Of a DNA stretch of 64,000 nucleotides, positions 24,740-36,300 are shown one piece after another. Source of the DNA: Dokdonella fugitiva (lineage in GTDB: Bacteria > Pseudomonadota > Gammaproteobacteria > Xanthomonadales > Rhodanobacteraceae); NCBI RefSeq assembly GCF_014138265.1, contig NZ_JACGXL010000002.1:620001-684000 (forward strand), read 5' to 3'. The notes beneath the pieces are model-generated. The model did no database searches. It was not told the DNA's origin and worked only from the letters and a program-made list of their open reading frames with translations. The first letter of the stretch is position 1. Every line of letters starts with the position of its first letter. Both the position numbers and the translations under genes were made by a program.

Positions 24740-26371
24740 TTACCGCTTCACCTGCTTGCGCAGCTTCGCCGCGGCCGCCTTCTCGAGGTGGCGGCCGAAC
24801 GCGCGGCGTGCCGGCGTGTTCGTCGCGTCGATGCTGACGTCGTCGACGAAGATATTGCCGTCGAACGTGCCGCCGCCCGGGTAGTCGTACTGGAACTGGA
24901 TCGTGTGCGGCGCGCCGTCCGCGTAGCTGGAGATGTCGATCGACTGCTGCACGTAGCTCGCGTCCGCGGCGATCGCCGACAGATCGGTCGTCTCGACCGC
25001 GGTGCCGTCGACGGTCACCGTGAGCGTGCCGGCGACGTCGGGGATGCCCGCGGCGAAGCGCCAGTAGTTGAGGTACTGCGGGCCGCTCGCCGGCATCGTC
25101 ACGGTCTGCGCGAGCGTCTGCGTTTCCTGGTCGCCGCCGCCCCAACCGCCGAACCAGACGGTGTAGATGCCGTCGTGCGTCGGCATGCCGCCCGACACGA
25201 AGTCGGTGCCGCCGCCCGAATTCGGGTTGCCGTCGAGCGCTTCCCAGTGCGGGTTCGGGCCGTAGTCGCTGGGGGTCTCCTCGAAGCTGCCGTCCGTCAC
25301 CACGGGCGGCGGCGGTGGCGGATCGAAGCCGTCGGCGAACAGGTGATCGACCGGCGAGTTGGCGCCGTCGACGACGAAGCTGACCATGCCGCCGGTCCCG
25401 TAGGTCCAGCCGGCGATCTTCGATGCGTCGCCCGACACGGCGGTGAGGCCGCCCGCGAGCGGCAGGACGAGGTCGCTCGGGATCGCGATGCCGCGGTCGG
25501 CGAGGTAGTCGGTGAGGATCTGCGAACCACCCGCTTCGGTCCAGATCAGCAGCGCACGCGGCGGGTTGTCGAAGAAGCCGCTCGCGCCGACGATCATCGC
25601 GCCGTCGTCGCTGACGCCGAACGCGAACGGCATGTCCGGGATCTCGGTGATCGCACCGGTCTGCACGTTCATGCGCCAGCCGCTGCCTACCGCCCACTGG
25701 CCGTTGCCGCTGATGCCGTCGGTCTCGCCGAGGTCGTTGCCCTGGCCGTCCCTCACGTAGGTCGCGACGCGATCGATCCAGACGACGCCACGGCGGAAGC
25801 CGGTGACCGGGTCGTCGCTCCAGCCGCCGACGACGTGGCCGTCCGCGCTGACGACGTTGCCGCGCGAGGCGCTCGTCGTGTTGTCGACGGGCAGGTCGAC
25901 GACGCCGTCGACGGGGGAGTAGTAGTACGCCTTGGCGACGCTGAAATCGTCGGTCCAGGCCAGACCGACCGCGGTGCCGTCGTCGGCGAGGTCGTAGACG
26001 TCGACGTTGTCGATGCCGGCCGGCAGCGGCAGCGGCGTCGAGGTCGTCGCGCCGATCGGCGACACCGCGGGCAGGTCGTGGCCGCCGTTGGCGGAACCGC
26101 CGTCGTCGGAGCGCGCGCCCGAGACCGTGCCGAGGTTGTTGATGCCGTTCACGTAGACCATGTCCTGCACGAGGTCTTCCGCGCCCGTCGACGCGGTCCA
26201 GCGCAGGCCGCCGGCGCCGAACACGGAGCCGACGAGGTACTCGCCGTTCTGCGAGAACTTCGTCGCCTGGGCGTTCGGCGTCGACAGTTCGATCAGGCTC
26301 GCGGCATCGGCGACACCGCCGGCCGAGACGAGGACCGCGGCGAGCGCTGCGGCAATCGGGGAAATACGCAT
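24740..26371 (-). CDS. Secreted HAF-repeat-like protein with internal FADGFD motif and C-terminal beta domain
   Basis: 543 residues with a signal peptide (MRISPIAAALAAVLVSAGGV..ADA). Residues 25-335 contain imperfect repeats such as NNLGTVSGA, DDGTAVGLAW, ADGHVVGGWSDD, GNGQWAVGSGW and DDGAMIVGASG, a propeller-like pattern reminiscent of extracellular HAF repeats. Residues 341-349 read DHLFADGFD, then a six-proline linker. The C-terminal ~190 residues begin DGSFEETPS and include TLTVTVDGTAVETT and GNIFVDDVSID, like a jelly-roll carbohydrate-binding module. AGGAG precedes the ATG. Function unknown; probably extracellular or surface-associated. Confidence 0.72.
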   Translation of the reverse strand: MRISPIAAALAAVLVSAGGVADAASLIELSTPNAQATKFSQNGEYLVGSVFGAGGLRWTASTGAEDLVQDMVYVNGINNLGTVSGARSDDGGSANGGHDLPAVSPIGATTSTPLPLPAGIDNVDVYDLADDGTAVGLAWTDDFSVAKAYYYSPVDGVVDLPVDNTTSASRGNVVSADGHVVGGWSDDPVTGFRRGVVWIDRVATYVRDGQGNDLGETDGISGNGQWAVGSGWRMNVQTGAITEIPDMPFAFGVSDDGAMIVGASGFFDNPPRALLIWTEAGGSQILTDYLADRGIAIPSDLVLPLAGGLTAVSGDASKIAGWTYGTGGMVSFVVDGANSPVDHLFADGFDPPPPPPVVTDGSFEETPSDYGPNPHWEALDGNPNSGGGTDFVSGGMPTHDGIYTVWFGGWGGGDQETQTLAQTVTMPASGPQYLNYWRFAAGIPDVAGTLTVTVDGTAVETTDLSAIAADASYVQQSIDISSYADGAPHTIQFQYDYPGGGTFDGNIFVDDVSIDATNTPARRAFGRHLEKAAAAKLRKQVKR

Positions 26372-26561
26372 GCTGACTCCTGGACGTATGGATGGCCGGG
26401 TCACGTGTCGTGCGCCGGGGTTCCCGACGCTAGTCCGAGCCCGGCGGCGCGGGACTCCCGCGCCATTCGCGCCGCATTCGCGCATGCTTCGCGGAGCGTT
26501 TTCGCGAGGCGTGACAGCCACTTGCGGGGGCGAAAGTGCGCAGGCGACCGATCCCCGGCCG

Positions 26562-26594
26562 AAAAAAAACCTTCCCCGTCGCCGGGGAAGGTTT
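26562..26594 (-). terminator. Rho-independent terminator of the MHS transporter gene
   Basis: A 12-bp stem AAACCTTCCCCG/CGGGGAAGGTTT with a four-base loop (GCGA on the transcribed strand), followed on the minus strand by a run of eight T. It lies about 75 bases past the transporter stop at 26669. Confidence 0.85.
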
Positions 26595-26668
26595 GCCATG
26601 CAAGGCGGTCGCGCGTTCGGGGGAGGGAGAGGGATGGAGCGCGCGAGCCGCCTTTCCCGAGCAGGAGG

Positions 26669-28330
26669 CTATTTGGAGATATCGACGTCCTTCGTCTCGC
26701 GCAGGAACAGCGTGCCGATCACGAAGGTCATCGCGGCGACGATCACCGGGTACCAGAGGCCCGAGTAGATGTCGCCGGTGGCCGCGACGATCGCGAACGC
26801 GGTGGTCGGCAGGAAACCGCCGAACCAGCCGTTGCCGATGTGATAGGGCAGGCTCATCGAGGTGTAGCGGATGCGCGTCGGGAACAGTTCGACCAGCCAC
26901 GCCGCGATCGGGCCGTACACCATCGTCACGTAGATCACGAGGATCGTGAGGATCAGCAGCAGCATGCCCTGGTTGATCTGCGCGGGGTCGGCCTTGTCCG
27001 GATAGCCGGCCGTCTTCAGCGCCGCCTTGAGCTGGCCGGTGAACGCTTCGGACTGCGCCTTGAACGCGGCCGGCTCGAGGCCGGCGCCGTTGAACGACGG
27101 GATCGTCGTCGAGCCGACCTTCACGCTCGCCGCGTCGGTTCCCGGCGTCGCCTCGTTCGTGTACGGCACGCCGCCCTTGGCGAGCGCGCTCTTGATGATG
27201 TCGCACGCGTTCGTGAAGGTTTTCTTGCCGATCGGGTCGAACTGGAACGCGCACTTGTCCGGATCGGCGACGACGACGACCGGCGCCGACTTCGCGGCGG
27301 CTTCGATCGCCGGATTGCCGTAGTGGGTGAGCGCCTTGAACAGCGGGAAGTAGGTCAGCACCGCGAGCAGGCAGCCGAGCATGACGATCGGCTTGCGGCC
27401 GATGCGGTCGGACAGGCCGCCGAACACGACGAAGAACGGCGTCGCGATGAGCAGCGCGCCGGCGATCAGCAGGTTCGCGGTGACCGCCTCGATCTTCAGC
27501 ACCTGGGTCAGGTAGAACAGCGCGTAGAACTGGCCGCAGTACCACACGACCGCCTGGCCCGCGGTCGCGCCGAGCAGCGCGAGCAGCACGACCTTGCCGT
27601 TGTCCCAGCGCGCGAACGATTCGGTCAGCGGCGCCTTCGAGTGGCGGCCCTCGGCCTTCATCTGCTGGAACAGCGGCGACTCGTTCAGTTGCAGGCGGAT
27701 GTACACCGAGATCGCGAGCAGCAGCGCCGAGATCACGAACGGGATGCGCCAGCCCCAGGTGTCGAAATCGGCGCCGAGCATCTTGCGGCAGGCGAGGATC
27801 ACGATCAGCGAGAGGAACAGGCCGAACGTCGCGGTGATCTGGATGAAGCTCGTGTAGAAGCCGCGCTTGCCCGGCGGCGCATGTTCGGCGACGTACGTCG
27901 CCGCGCCGCCGTACTCGCCGCCGAGCGCGAGGCCCTGCAGCAGTCGCAACGCGATGAGCAGGATCGGTGCGGCGACGCCGATCGATTCGTAGGTCGGCAG
28001 CACGCCGACGAGGAACGTCGACAGGCCCATGATCACGATCGTGATGAGGAACGTGTACTTGCGCCCGATCATGTCGCCGAGGCGGCCGAAGATGATCGCG
28101 CCGAACGGACGCACCGCGAAGCCCGCGGCGAACGCGAGCAGCGCGAAGATGAACGCGCTGGTCGGGTTGAGGCCGGAGAAGAACTGCTTGGCGATGATCG
28201 CGGCGAGCGATCCGTACAGGTAGAAGTCGTACCACTCGAACACGGTGCCGACGCTCGACGCGATGATCACGCGCTTGTGCCCGGTGCCGAGTGGAGTGGA
28301 CGACGGGGAAGTGGTCGCTACGGTTGCCAT
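26669..28330 (-). CDS. MFS transporter of the metabolite:H+ symporter (MHS) family with enlarged periplasmic loop
   Basis: 553 residues; the family is usually about 430-450. Twelve membrane segments are visible. The MHS signature is present: SSVGTVFEWYDFYLYG at TM1, GRLGDMIGRKYTF at loop 2-3, and RLLQGLALGGEYGGAATYVAE near TM4. An additional ~108 residues (about 340-448) sit between TM9 and TM10 on the periplasmic side and contain two cysteines (DPDKCAF and TNACDII) that could form a disulfide. Its position beside a DcaP-like porin and acs suggests uptake of acetate or another short carboxylate. Expected regulation by the CrbSR-like pair is an inference. Confidence 0.85.
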   Translation of the reverse strand: MATVATTSPSSTPLGTGHKRVIIASSVGTVFEWYDFYLYGSLAAIIAKQFFSGLNPTSAFIFALLAFAAGFAVRPFGAIIFGRLGDMIGRKYTFLITIVIMGLSTFLVGVLPTYESIGVAAPILLIALRLLQGLALGGEYGGAATYVAEHAPPGKRGFYTSFIQITATFGLFLSLIVILACRKMLGADFDTWGWRIPFVISALLLAISVYIRLQLNESPLFQQMKAEGRHSKAPLTESFARWDNGKVVLLALLGATAGQAVVWYCGQFYALFYLTQVLKIEAVTANLLIAGALLIATPFFVVFGGLSDRIGRKPIVMLGCLLAVLTYFPLFKALTHYGNPAIEAAAKSAPVVVVADPDKCAFQFDPIGKKTFTNACDIIKSALAKGGVPYTNEATPGTDAASVKVGSTTIPSFNGAGLEPAAFKAQSEAFTGQLKAALKTAGYPDKADPAQINQGMLLLILTILVIYVTMVYGPIAAWLVELFPTRIRYTSMSLPYHIGNGWFGGFLPTTAFAIVAATGDIYSGLWYPVIVAAMTFVIGTLFLRETKDVDISK

Positions 28331-28412
28331 GGTGTGGTCGCCCCCAAGTTGATGACGGCTGTCGCCGGCGAAGTGGATGATCGGCGGCATCGCACGGAGC
28401 GTGCGGGGCCCG

Positions 28413-28440
28413 GGGTCCCGCGCGCGTACGCGCGGGACCC
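28413..28440 (-). terminator. 12-bp GC hairpin between porin and transporter genes
   Basis: GGGTCCCGCGCG, loop CGTA, CGCGCGGGACCC. It lies seven bases after the porin stop and before the transporter start on the same strand, without a T-run. It may partly end porin transcripts, or stabilise the 3' end of the porin message relative to the transporter message. Confidence 0.55.
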
Positions 28441-28446
28441 GTGCGA

Positions 28447-29823
28447 TCAGAACGTGTACATCGCGCTCACGGCGATCTGGTTGCCGCTGGTCTCCTTGGT
28501 CGTGTCGCCCGCGATCGACTTCAGCGTGTCGTGCAGGAACTCCAGTCCGAGCTGGTATGGCCCGCTCGCGTAGTGCAGGTTGAGCGCGGTCTGCCGGTTG
28601 CGCAGCAGGCCGCTCGCGCCGTTGCCGGCCCATGCGAGCACGTCGCCCGAGTCGGGCTTGGCCGAGGCGAAGAACGCGTTGACGCTCCAGTTCTTCGTGA
28701 AGTTGTAGCCGACCTGGAAGAAGCCGCCGGTCTCCTGGATGTCGCCGAACTGCGACATCGCGCCGAAGATCGGGCCGAGGCCCTTGCCGGTGTAGACGAG
28801 GCCCTTGAGGTTCCACGCACCCGGCTTCCACGAGCCGCCGATCTCGACGCCGGTGCTCTTCACGCCGGACTTGACCGGCGTCGCCGCGGCGCCGTCGACG
28901 CCCTTGAGATCGATGTCGGCATAGTGCGCGGCCGCGTAGGCGAGCCAGTTCGAGCCTTCGGCACGGATGCGCGCCTCGAGCTGCGGCCGGAAATCCGGGT
29001 TGCCGGCGGTCAGGTGGTTGACCGCAGTGCCCTGGTTGTTCCAGCTGCCTTCGAACGCACCGACGTCGAGGCGCCACTTCGTGCCTTCGGCGCCGTGGTT
29101 GAGGTCCTGCATCATCACGACGCCCGGATAACGCCAGCCGATCACGCCCGTGCCATAGCCGAGCGGGAAGGCGAGGTGCGAGAGCGAGGTCGGGACGTTG
29201 TCGATCGGGAACATCAGGTCCCACTGCTGGCCGACGCGCACCTTCGTGCCCGAATCGGCGCGCGAAAGATCGAGGTAGGCCTGGCGCAGGCGCGGCGTCG
29301 GCTGCGACAGGCTGTACGCGCCGGTGCCGTTGAAGCCGCCGAAGAAGTCCATCTCGATGCGGCCGCCGCCGGTCCAGTCGTCGTTGAGGCGCGCGCCGGT
29401 GATGTCGAGCCAGAAGCGCGTGTTGCGGATGTCGACGCCACTCAGCGTGCCCTTCGAGCCGACCACCGGGAATTCCGCGTTCTGGCCGTTGCCGTAGGTG
29501 AACGACTTGTTCTGGCTGAACGCGGTCACGTCGACGAAGCCGTGGAACGCGACGCTCATGCCCGGAGCGGTCGTGAACGCGGGCGTCTCCTTCTTCGGCT
29601 CGGCCGGCGGCGGAGGCGGCGGTGCCTGCACCACCACCGGCGGCGCTTCGCGTTGCGCCTTGATCTGGTCCATCAAGGCCTGGACCTGGTGCTCGAGTTC
29701 GCTGACGCGCTTCTCCAGCGCATCCTCGCGCTTCGAAGCGCCGGATGCGACCGCAGGCAATGCGAGCGCGCAGGCGAGCGCGAGCGCGCTCATGCGCAGG
29801 CCGCGACGTAGCTGTGCATGCAT
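28447..29823 (-). CDS. DcaP-like trimeric outer-membrane porin
   Basis: 458 residues. The signal peptide covers [21 protein letters not shown] to about residue 29. Next is a short coiled coil ([20 protein letters not shown]) and a Pro-rich linker, then a barrel of alternating amphipathic strands starting [13 protein letters not shown] and ending IAVSAMYTF with C-terminal Phe. An N-terminal periplasmic coiled coil plus a 16-strand barrel fits DcaP of Acinetobacter, which passes dicarboxylates and other small anions. AGAGGGG precedes the ATG. The gene is divergent from acs and probably feeds the MHS transporter. Confidence 0.82.
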   Translation of the reverse strand: MHAQLRRGLRMSALALACALALPAVASGASKREDALEKRVSELEHQVQALMDQIKAQREAPPVVVQAPPPPPPAEPKKETPAFTTAPGMSVAFHGFVDVTAFSQNKSFTYGNGQNAEFPVVGSKGTLSGVDIRNTRFWLDITGARLNDDWTGGGRIEMDFFGGFNGTGAYSLSQPTPRLRQAYLDLSRADSGTKVRVGQQWDLMFPIDNVPTSLSHLAFPLGYGTGVIGWRYPGVVMMQDLNHGAEGTKWRLDVGAFEGSWNNQGTAVNHLTAGNPDFRPQLEARIRAEGSNWLAYAAAHYADIDLKGVDGAAATPVKSGVKSTGVEIGGSWKPGAWNLKGLVYTGKGLGPIFGAMSQFGDIQETGGFFQVGYNFTKNWSVNAFFASAKPDSGDVLAWAGNGASGLLRNRQTALNLHYASGPYQLGLEFLHDTLKSIAGDTTKETSGNQIAVSAMYTF

Positions 29824-30063
29824 GGTGACCGACCCCTCTCTGTAGTGTGGAACCGCAGCGGTTCGACGTCTCCCCATGGCGAGCGCCAGGCGCATCGCCA
29901 GCCCCGGGTGCGATCCGCACCAGGCTCGCCGAGCTTGCGCGCGGCCGCGGCGCGGTCTCAATTCGCCAAAGGTCGCGACTCGACTAAAGTCGCAGGCGCG
30001 CCGCCGGCCCGCGCGTCGCGGGCTACCATGGCGCCACGCGTAATACGTACCGGAGAGTTCCCG
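29824..30063. promoter_or_regulatory. Divergent control region between porin and acs
   Basis: 240 bases separating two oppositely directed carboxylate-utilisation genes. A small inverted repeat GCGACT (29975-29980)/AGTCGC (29988-29993) with a seven-base spacer sits about 70 bases before acs and is a candidate operator for the LuxR-type regulator encoded next to acs. I cannot point to a convincing -35/-10 pair. Confidence 0.35.
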
Positions 30064-32004
<1,941 letters not shown>

Positions 32005-32037
32005 CCGCCGCGGCGACCGAACGGATTCAACCCTCCC

Positions 32038-32700
32038 ATGCGCGAAGTCCTGATCGCCGACGACCATCCGCTGTTCCGCGACGCGCTCAAGCGCGCGGTG
32101 CAGACCGAATGGCCGAATGCGCTGCTGCACGAAGCGGACAGCGTGCCCGCGCTGCAGGCGCTCATCGACGTGCACCCGGACGCCGAGCTGCTGCTGCTCG
32201 ACCTGCACATGCCCGGCGCGAGCGGCTTCTCAGCGCTCGTGCACGTGCGCAGCCAGCATCCGGGCCTGCCGATCGTCGTCGTGTCCGCGCACGAGGAGAG
32301 CGCGGTGATCACGCGCGCGGTCGCGCACGGCGCGTCCGGCTACATCCCGAAATCGGCTTCGATCGGCACGATCGTCGATGCGGTGCGCGGCGTGCTCGCC
32401 GGCGAGGTGTGGCTGCCCGAATCGCTCGTCGGCTCCGGCGCCGCGCTCGCACCGGCCGAGGCCGACGCCGCCGCGCGCATCGCCGAGCTCACGCCGCAGC
32501 AGTTCCGCGTGCTCGCGATGATCGCCGAAGGCCTGCTCAACAAGCAGATCGCCTACGACCTCGGCGTGTCCGAGGCGACCGTGAAGGCGCACATGACCGC
32601 GATCATGCGCAAGCTCGGCGTCGGCAACCGCACCCAGGTCGCGCTGCTCGCGAGCCAGCTCGCGCTCGACGGCGAAGTCATCGGCGATAGCATCGGATGA
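32038..32700 (+). CDS. crbR: LuxR/NarL-family response regulator, CrbR/ErdR-like
   Basis: 220 residues. Receiver at 1-120 with acidic pair in LIADDHP, phospho-acceptor Asp55 (LLLLDLHMPG) and Lys in YIPKSAS. A linker leads to a C-terminal GerE-type helix-turn-helix (LTPQQFRVLAMIAEGLLNKQ, then LGVSEATVKAHM). Its place directly after acs, and the SSS-type hybrid kinase nearby, match the acetate-switch regulator called CrbR in Vibrio and ErdR in Pseudomonas, which activates acs. It very likely autoregulates within the acs transcript. Confidence 0.85.
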   Translation: MREVLIADDHPLFRDALKRAVQTEWPNALLHEADSVPALQALIDVHPDAELLLLDLHMPGASGFSALVHVRSQHPGLPIVVVSAHEESAVITRAVAHGASGYIPKSASIGTIVDAVRGVLAGEVWLPESLVGSGAALAPAEADAAARIAELTPQQFRVLAMIAEGLLNKQIAYDLGVSEATVKAHMTAIMRKLGVGNRTQVALLASQLALDGEVIGDSIG

Positions 32701-32749
32701 TCGCGGCGCCGCGCGCGTAGGCTCGTGCAGGCAAGCCCGGTGCGGCGAA

Positions 32750-33277
32750 TCAGTCCGGCGCCTGCAGGAAGCGGAACATCACGTACACGTCGACGAGGCC
32801 GAGTCGACGGTGCTCGAACGCCTTCGGCAACGTGCCGACGACGGCGAAGCCGAGCTTGCGGTACAGCTCGACCGCTGGCGTATTCGTGCTGACCACGTAG
32901 TTGAACTGCATCGCCAAGAAGCCTTCGGCTTCCGCCCGCGTGAGGCTGTGCTCGACGAGCGCTCGGCCGATGCCGCGACCCTACACGGCAGGACTCACGA
33001 CGTACGTCGCACTGGCGATGTGCGAACCGAGGTCGGGATGGTTCGCGCCCATCTTGTACATGCCGACGATCGCGTCGTCCGCCAAGGCGACGTACGCCGG
33101 CTGGGAGCCGAACCAGTGCAACCGGAACGTGTCGCGGTCGAACCCTTCCGCGAACGGCAACGCATCGCCGGTCGCGGTGACGGCGCGGAAGATGCGCCAC
33201 ATCGCGTCGAAATCGGCATCCGTCGCGCGACGAACGGCCATGACGGCGGCGTCTCGGCACGACGAATCCGGTGTCAC
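32750..33277 (-). pseudogene. GNAT N-acetyltransferase interrupted by an in-frame amber codon
   Basis: Reading from GTG at 33277 (AGGAA eight bases upstream), the frame encodes MAVRRATDADFDAMWRIFRA and reaches ATYVVSPAV before TAG at 32983-32981. The same frame continues without shift: GRGIGRALVEHSL, then FNYVVSTNTPAVELYRKLGF, and ends MFRFLQAPD with TGA at 32750-32752. Together the parts make a complete ~175-residue GNAT fold; the stop falls exactly in the acetyl-CoA-binding loop, where V-Q-G-x-G-I-G is expected, so a CAG to TAG change explains it. Either a recent nonsense mutation or a sequencing error. An alternative start is ATG at 33241. Confidence 0.82.
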
Positions 33278-33377
33278 GGCTCATTCCTGGTGGCGAAAAC
33301 ATCATCAACGCAGCGAGCGAGGCCGACCCCGGGGCCGGCGGTCGCCGTGTCGTTTGGTCTCGTCGAGCGCATGGTCC

Positions 33378-36300
33378 TCAGCGTGCTTCCGTCGCCGCAC
33401 GCTCGGCATCGGGGTCGATCGTGCGCCGCGAACGACGGCCGAGTTGCGCGATCAGCGCGCGCACCGCGGCGGGACGCACCGGCTTGTGCAGCACGACGTA
33501 GCCCGCTTCGCGAGCCTGCGCGTGCAGTTCGGCGCCGTGGTCGGCGGTGATGAGCGCGCCGGGTGGCGCGGGTTCGCATGCGGCGCGCACGCGCGCGAGC
33601 GCGTCGATGCCGTTTTCGCCCGCGTCGAGGTGGTAGTCGGCGAGCACGAGGTCGGGCCGCTGCCGGCGCGCGGCGTCGACCGCGGCGGCGATGTCGCCGG
33701 CGAGGTCGCAGGCGACGCCCCACTGCGCGAGCACGGTCGCCATGCCGTCGAGGATCGTCGCGTCGTTGTCGATGCACAGCACGCGCAGGTCCGCGGCGAG
33801 GCCGATCGCGCGTGGCCGCGCCGGCGCGGCGCTGTTCTCCGTCGCGACCGGCTGCGCGCGCGCGACCGCCACCGAGAACACGCTGCCATGGCCGGGGCGC
33901 GAGCGCAGGTCGAGGCGATGGCCGAGCAGGCGCGCCATGCGGTCGCAGATCGACAGGCCGAGGCCGAGGCCCTTCTCGCCCCACGGCGATACCTGCGAGC
34001 CGCGATGGAACTCGTCGAAGATCGCGTGCTGCTGCTCGGGCGAGATGCCCGGGCCCGAATCGCGCACCTCGATGCGCCACGCGTCGGCGCCGGCGCGACG
34101 CACCCCGAGGAGCACGCTGCCGCTGCGCGTGTAGCGCAGCGCGTTGGCGAGGAAGTTCTGCAGGATGCGCCGCAGCAATTGCGGATCGCTGCGCACCCAG
34201 GCGCGCGTCGGCGCGAAGCGCAGGCGGATCGCGCGCGCGTTCGCCTGCACGCCGAACTGGTGGCGCAGCGGTTCGATCACGTCGGCGAGCGCGACCGTGG
34301 CGATCTCGGCGCGGTACTTGCCCGCGTCGAGGCGCGACGCCTCGAGCAGCGCGTCGAGCAGTTCCTCAGCGGCCTTGAACGCGGTGTCGATGCGTTCGGC
34401 GAGGCGGCCCGACTCGGCGTCGAGCTGCGGTTGCTGGCGCAGCGCCGAGGTGAACAGGCGCGCCGCGTTGAGCGGCTGCAGCAGGTCGTGGCTCGCCGCG
34501 GCGAGGAAGCGCGTCTTCGACAGGTTCGCCGATTCGGCGAGGCGCTTGGCCTGCTCCTGCGCGGCGAGCGCCTCGGACAACTCGTGCGTGCGCTGCTCGA
34601 CGCGCTGCTCGAGCGTCTCGTTCGCCTCGATCAACGCCTGCTCGGCGTGCTTGTACGCGGTCACGTCGTTGAACGTCGTGAGATAGCCGCCGCCGGGCAG
34701 CGGTTCGCCGCGCGTCTCGATCACGCGACCGTCGTCGCGCGTGCGCAGCCAGATGTGCGGACGCGCGCGGCGCAGGTGGGCGATGCGCTTGCGCACGTGC
34801 GCGTCGACGTCGCCGCCGCCGAGCAGGCCGCGCTCGGCGTTGTGGCGGATCAGGTCGGCGACCGGCCGCCCGACGTAGACGTAGCCTTCCGGGTAGTCGA
34901 AGAAGTCGAGGTAGCGACGATTCCAGGCGACGATGCGCAGGTTCACGTCGACCACGCTGATGCCCTGCATCATGTTCTCGAACGTGACCGCCATGAGCTC
35001 GCGGTTGAAGCGCAGTTCCTGCGACGTCTCGTCCAGCATCGCGACCGCCTCGGTGAGGTCGAGGCCGGTACCGCGCAGCGCGGTCGTGAGCATGCGCCGC
35101 GCGGTCGCGGCACCGACCGCGCTGGCGAGCAAGCGCTCGGTGTGCTGCAGCAGCGCGCGGTCGGCGTAGGCGTCGTTGGCGAGCGGCGCCTGCTCGGCCT
35201 GCGCGTAGCTCGCGAACGCGCGCTCGGCGTTGCGCTCGCCGACGATGCGCTCGGCGATCGCGCGCAGCTCGCCGACGCGCACGCGCCCGCGCCATTCGCC
35301 CGCGCCCGACGGCCGCGCGAAATCCGGGTCGAGGAACGCGGCCGCGCGCAGGCGCTCGTCGACGCCGGGGCGGAAGCGCAGCGAGACGAACACGAGCAGC
35401 GCGACGTTGAACAGCAGCGACCAGAACGCGCCGTGCGTGACCGGCTCCCAGCCCTGCAGGTTGAACAGCGCGTGCGGCCGCAGCCAGCCGATCTCGAACG
35501 GGCCGCGCTCCATCCATCGCGTCGACAGCCAGCCCGCGCTCGCCAGCGTCGGCAGCAGCAGCGTGTAGACCCAGACGACGAAGCCGGCGACGAGGCCGCA
35601 GATCACGCCGAGCCGGTTGGCGCTGCGCCAGTACAGGCCGCTGACGATCGCCGGCGCGAACTGCGCGACCGCGGCGAACGACAGCAGGCCGATCGCGGCG
35701 AGGTTCTGGCTCTGCGTGCTCGCGCGGTAGTAGGCGAACGCGAGCAGCACGAGCGCGACGATCGCCACGCGGCGCACGCCGAGCACGATGCCGGACAGGT
35801 CCTCGCGCTGTTCCAGCCGCAGCGCGCGGATGCGCAGCAGCAGCGGCATGACGAGGTCGTTGCTGACCATCGTCGCGAGCGCGACCGAAGCGACGATGAC
35901 CATGCCGGTCGCGGCCGAATAGCCGCCGATGTAGGCGAAGATCGCGAGCAGGCGGTCGCCGTTGGCGAGCGGCAGCCACAGCACGTAGGCGTCGGGCGCG
36001 ATCGCGTAGCCGCGCGCGGCGGCGGCGCCGGCGTGCACGATCGGCAGCGCGAACAGGCAGATCACCGCGAGGTAGACCGGGAACAGCCAGCGCGCGCGGC
36101 GCACGTCGGCCGGGTCCTCGCATTCGACCACGCCGACCTGGAACTGCCGCGGCAGGCAGAAGATCGCGGTGAACGCGAGCACGGTCTGGGCGAGAAAGCC
36201 GGGCGGCAGGCCGTTCGATACGGCCGCCTCGAACGGCTGCACGAACACGTCGAGATCGCGGCTGCTGCCGAGCGCGTACACGCCGACCGCGACGAACGCG

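Noticed and set aside
24788-28573. 1261-residue plus-strand open frame
   Set aside because: Shadow of two real minus-strand genes (HAF-repeat-like protein and MHS transporter), which have signal peptide, membrane segments, ribosome sites and terminators.
32981-32983. Amber codon as a site of pyrrolysine insertion or programmed read-through
   Set aside because: No read-through context or Pyl machinery is visible and a plain CAG to TAG mutation explains the position, although suppression cannot be excluded.
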